NCBI GenBank assembly: GCA_964393895.1
Contig: CAYMWP010000012.1
Span: 1 to 53,675, forward strand
From: B4-G1 sp964393895
GTDB taxonomy: Bacteria > Chloroflexota > Anaerolineae > B4-G1
Length of the DNA: 53,675 nucleotides
Reading direction: 5' to 3'
In this document: in pieces, positions 51,418 through 53,675 of the stretch
Position numbering within the stretch: the stretch's first letter is position 1
How the letters are laid out: every line of letters starts with the position of its first letter
Made by a program: the position numbers and the translations under genes
Notes under the pieces: model-generated
What the model was told of the DNA's origin: nothing
Databases searched by the model: none
What the model saw: the letters and a program-made list of their open reading frames with translations, nothing else

Positions 51418-51459
51418 CAGAACGGCGCGTATGGAAACGCACCCTACGATATTGACTCC

Positions 51460-51954
51460 TCACTCCGATATCTTTGTCAATTTTTCTCTGACCTGGTTCT
51501 CGGCCTCACTTACATCAATGTCCTGCACGGCCGCGATTTCTCCAGCCAGGATGCTGATCCCTTCCTCGTACCTTCGTTTCCCCGTGACAGTTAACTTGCC
51601 TTCTTGTTGTCGCCGCCCCGCCATGTCCCTCAGCACCTCGGCGACCTGAATGATATCACCAGTGTGAAGCTTGTCGTCCACCAGTGCATGACGTTTCTTG
51701 TGCTCGGCCGGCAGCTTTTGGGGGTTCGTACACAACACGCGCCACACTCTCGTCAACTGGGAGCGCGAGACCGCGCGCCGCAGCCCCAGTTTTTCTACAG
51801 CGCTGGTCGGAATCATCAATTTGGTGTCTGGTTGAGACAGCAACTTTACCTTGTAATACATCCTGTCGTTTCCGCGCCATTGCCGCTTCATCAAATCTAC
51901 TACGATGCCTGCTCCACGAACAGGATGAATGATTGCGTCGCCTACCTTGAACAT
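51460..51954 (-). CDS. CarD/CdnL-like transcription regulator
   Basis: A 164-residue protein: M-F-K-V-G-D-A-I-I-H-P-V-R-G-A-G-I-V-V opens the RNA-polymerase-interacting Tudor-like domain, followed by Y-Y-K-V-K-L and a helical C-terminal domain with K-L-H-T-G-D-I-I-Q-V-A-E-V-L-R-D-M. CdnL/CarD stabilises open promoter complexes. ATG 51954 is chosen over 52005 by homology and GGAGGG upstream. Confidence 0.92.
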   Translation of the reverse strand: MFKVGDAIIHPVRGAGIVVDLMKRQWRGNDRMYYKVKLLSQPDTKLMIPTSAVEKLGLRRAVSRSQLTRVWRVLCTNPQKLPAEHKKRHALVDDKLHTGDIIQVAEVLRDMAGRRQQEGKLTVTGKRRYEEGISILAGEIAAVQDIDVSEAENQVREKLTKISE

Positions 51955-52290
51955 TGTCGTCTTTCCCTCCAAATGACATGGGTGTGTTTCAAATAAGTTG
52001 GGCAAGACCTCGGAGGTCTAATGAGATGTGTTTTCAGGCTCAAAAACTGCCCCAATCGGCGGTTTTTGGCGAGCACAAGCTCGGCAGAGACCTCCGAGAG
52101 GTCAATGACATTTACAGCCTTTGGCCCCACTGTGGTAAAGGTGACACGTGGGGCAGGCCCGAAAGCCTCCCAGCAGACCGGAAAGTCTGCTCCATGTGCG
52201 GCTTTTTGGAACCCATCGTCGCGGTGGAGTCGCCCTTCAGTGCGATGACATCCAAAGCCATTGCCCCTCCGGTGTGTGATCCTGACTTTT
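51955..52290. other. Intergenic interval with paired palindromes and a relic
   Basis: No intact gene is supported. AGACCTCGGAGGTCT (52005-52019) and AGACCTCCGAGAGGTC (52088-52103) flank about 70 bases, the same layout as in the element at 37637-37785. A cold-shock-domain relic lies beyond. Confidence 0.55.
52095..52290 (-). pseudogene. Possible degenerate cold-shock domain
   Basis: In one minus-strand frame the tail R-V-T-F-T-T-V-G-P-K-A-V-N-V-I-D-L reads like the C-terminus of a cold-shock domain, preceded by N-G-F-G-C-H-R-T-E-G-R-L-H-R-D-D-G-F, which loosely fits the RNP region. The expected K-W-F start is missing, and the frame runs on into the neighbouring repeat. Given three other cold-shock-type genes within 2 kb, a decayed duplicate is plausible. 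Confidence 0.35.
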
Positions 52291-52548
52291 TTACCCGGCA
52301 GGAAGCCTCGGGCGTTTGTAGCGGTACACGATTCGCCCGCGCGCCAGATCGTAAGGCGAGAGTTCAACCTTGACCCGGTCGCCCAGCAGGATGCGGATAT
52401 AGTACCTGCGCATCTTGCCGCAGAGGTAGGCCAGAATCTCGTGTCCGTTGTCCAATTCCACTCGGAAGCGAGTCCCTTTGAGCGCCTCTCTCACCGTTCC
52501 CATCATCTCGATCTTTTGCTTGCTTGGTTTGACTCGTTTATCTCTCAC
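52291..52548 (-). CDS. infA: Translation initiation factor IF-1
   Basis: An 85-residue OB-fold protein: I-E-M-M-G-T-V-R-E-A-L-K-G-T-R-F-R-V-E-L-D-N-G-H near residues 13-36, G-K-M-R-R-Y-Y-I-R-I-L-L-G-D-R-V and L-S-P-Y-D-L-A-R-G-R-I-V-Y-R-Y-K. The N-terminus is about ten residues longer than average and basic. GTG at 52548 follows AAGGAAG. It is separate from the ribosomal-protein operon usual for infA. Confidence 0.96.
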   Translation of the reverse strand: MRDKRVKPSKQKIEMMGTVREALKGTRFRVELDNGHEILAYLCGKMRRYYIRILLGDRVKVELSPYDLARGRIVYRYKRPRLPAG

Positions 52549-52609
52549 GAATACTTCCTTCGGTGCTTCCGCCCTATCTCACGCACCCCGACCTGATCGG
52601 TGTGCCTGG

Positions 52610-52969
52610 TCATCCCTCCCCCAATTCCACGTTCAGTGCTTCCGGCCCCTTTGCAGTGTCGCGTATGTGGAAGCGAACTGTCCGTCCCTCGTACAACTCG
52701 CTCCCATTGCTCTCGAGAATCTGTCGCTGGTGGAAGAATATCTCTTCATTTTCCTCGGTAATGATAAAGCCATAACGCTTGCGCGGGTCAAACCACTTCA
52801 CTTTGCCGCATTGCTTGGGCAACGCTCCCTTTTTCAAGAAACAGGTCGGACACAGCACCGGAACCACTACACCTGCTCCCCGTCGCTCCCGCATGTCGCA
52901 ATACGTAGAGGTCAATATGAAACCACGTCCACAGCGCTGACATACGATCACCTCAATCTGGTCTGACAC
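52610..52969 (-). CDS. Zinc-ribbon/cold-shock-domain fusion protein
   Basis: A 119-residue protein. Residues 10-44 hold C-Q-R-C-G-R-G-F and C-P-T-C-F, a C4 zinc ribbon; residues 54-115 are a cold-shock domain with G-K-V-K-W-F-D-P-R-K-R-Y-G-F-I-I-T and E-I-F-F-H-Q-R-Q-I, ending G-P-E-A-L-N-V. Such a fusion could recognise RNA or polymerase with both modules. The start has GGGAGGGAA upstream. Confidence 0.9.
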   Translation of the reverse strand: MSDQIEVIVCQRCGRGFILTSTYCDMRERRGAGVVVPVLCPTCFLKKGALPKQCGKVKWFDPRKRYGFIITEENEEIFFHQRQILESNGSELYEGRTVRFHIRDTAKGPEALNVELGEG

Positions 52970-53051
52970 TGATGTTCCCTCCCTACCCTATGCCCGTGCC
53001 GTCCAGGTTAACGAGAGCACGGCAATTCTAGCTTAGGTGCACAGGAAAAAA

Positions 53052-53104
53052 CTAGCCAGCACCGTCTGTTTTACGGCGGTGCGGCTTCAAAACGGTAATT
53101 ACTG
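53052..53104. repeat. Long intergenic repeat, copy B
   Basis: Matches 1-53 at 52 of 53 positions in the same orientation and holds the same GCACCGTC/GGCGGTGC hairpin. It lies between the zinc-ribbon/cold-shock gene and the DksA-like gene. Confidence 0.85.
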
Positions 53105-53138
53105 ACGAGAGCACCGCATTCGACAGGTTGGTCGGCTG

Positions 53139-53471
53139 TTAAACAATCATCTTTTCCTCGCCAGCCCGGGCGCAATGAATGCATATCCTGGTATCCGGCA
53201 AAACCGCCAGTCGGTCAGGGTGAATCCGCTTTCCACATCGCTCACAAGTTCCGTACGTGACTTTGACTGCTTGCGATAGTGTTCGTTCGATGCTCGCAGC
53301 CCGTTCCTTGAGCCGCCTCAGCATAGTCTGATCAAGCTCCCATTGCGTGACCGCAGGGTCCCCTTGGCCAAGCCCGTAATCCGGCTTCTCCTTGAGGTTT
53401 CTCTCCAGCGCGTTGATCTGATCCTGCAACTCGTTCAATTCGCGCGACAAGGCCGCTGCTCCGTCCTTCAC
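53139..53471 (-). CDS. DksA/TraR-type zinc-finger protein
   Basis: A 110-residue protein: a coiled-coil N-terminal half (about 5-75) and a C4 finger, C-E-R-C-G-K-R-I near residue 86 and C-I-H-C-A near 97. The D-x-x-D-x-A acidic tip of true DksA is not evident at the coil turn; the coil has G-D-P-A-V-T-Q-W-E-L-D-Q instead. It may bind the RNA polymerase secondary channel. Confidence 0.88.
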   Translation of the reverse strand: MKDGAAALSRELNELQDQINALERNLKEKPDYGLGQGDPAVTQWELDQTMLRRLKERAASIERTLSQAVKVTYGTCERCGKRIHPDRLAVLPDTRICIHCARAGEEKMIV

Positions 53472-53643
53472 AATCCACCCTCCGAAAACATATAGACCCA
53501 GTTGCCCTCAACCTCTACCATCGGTCTTGGCACAAACCAGGTCTATAGTGAGACCCGAATCCAGATTGTGGGAAACCGTAGATAGAACGAGGCTAATAAA
53601 TAGCTCCCCCGGTCTGCGCCTTAGTGCAGACTGCCGTACACTC

Positions 53644-53666
53644 ACACCGGCCTAAAGAGCCGGTGT
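53644..53666. repeat. ACACCGGC hairpin at the window edge
   Basis: ACACCGGC (53644-53651) pairs perfectly with GCCGGTGT (53659-53666) around CTAAAGA. The window ends 9 bases later, so whether it is a terminator or part of a repeat cannot be judged. Confidence 0.5.
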
Positions 53667-53675
53667 TAGGGCACT

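Noticed and set aside
1..53675. CRISPR array
   Set aside because: Repeats here are dispersed palindromes or short tandem heptamers; none shows regular repeat-spacer spacing, and no cas gene is present.

Overview
This window reads as GC-rich chromosomal DNA from a bacterium, most likely a member of the Chloroflexota (Anaerolineae-like). That placement is an inference from gene content: a three-domain S1 protein, CarD and cold-shock genes, DPPR-type UbiA, SPFH protein, a formylglycine-enzyme relic and many short palindromic intergenic repeats. No rRNA operon is present to confirm it. Core genes look intact and most starts have good Shine-Dalgarno sites; several starts are GTG or TTG, and at least one transcript appears leaderless.

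Layout. 1-3259: a repeat copy, then an S1-domain protein overlapping ftsK. 3288-17303 (minus): one long gene train for a Pel-like exopolysaccharide locus: MFS transporter, GH38/57-like enzyme, PelF-like glycosyltransferase, PelG-like flippase, a small DUF4258/DUF2283 pair, a large membrane protein, two tandem DUF2194 deacetylase paralogues (the upstream one has lost its metal ligands) and a small membrane protein. 17387-20712: DUF503, LplA-type ligase, zinc-finger GNAT, tRNA-Arg(CCG), a formylglycine-enzyme relic and a UbiA prenyltransferase. 20784-26460: rpsF-ssb-rpsR with a structured leader, a SurA/PrsA-like foldase, Rel and tmRNA. 26461-27269: about 800 bases of repeats. 27270-34956: CAP and pentapeptide proteins, the dnaX-ybaB-recR operon, DUF2085, then pgeF-yggS-yggT-DUF167.

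34994-37955: an accessory block with a membrane-anchored NACHT-HEAT NTPase, a TTAA-bounded miniature element and a probable small RNA with a near-consensus promoter and strong terminator. 37963-41914 (minus): zinc-ribbon coiled coil, lgt, M23 peptidase, cupin and ADP-ribosylglycohydrolase. 42120-43693: SPFH protein and a DxKxxD-barrel protein. 43713-49682 (minus): a phosphodiesterase-like enzyme and a translationally coupled trio: an asparagine-synthetase homologue lacking Cys2, a single-chain fusion of glutamate-mutase-like B12 and MutE domains, and an opine-dehydrogenase-like reductase. 49770-53471 (minus): rpmI and rpmJ side by side, UspA, two cold-shock proteins (one fused to a zinc ribbon), CarD, infA and a DksA/TraR-like protein.

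The best candidates for undescribed systems are the AsnB-like/B12-mutase/opine-dehydrogenase trio (probably a small-molecule pathway), the Pel-like locus with its active/inactive deacetylase pair and no visible c-di-GMP receptor, and the NACHT-HEAT gene with its neighbouring small RNA. All readings were made by eye without database searches.
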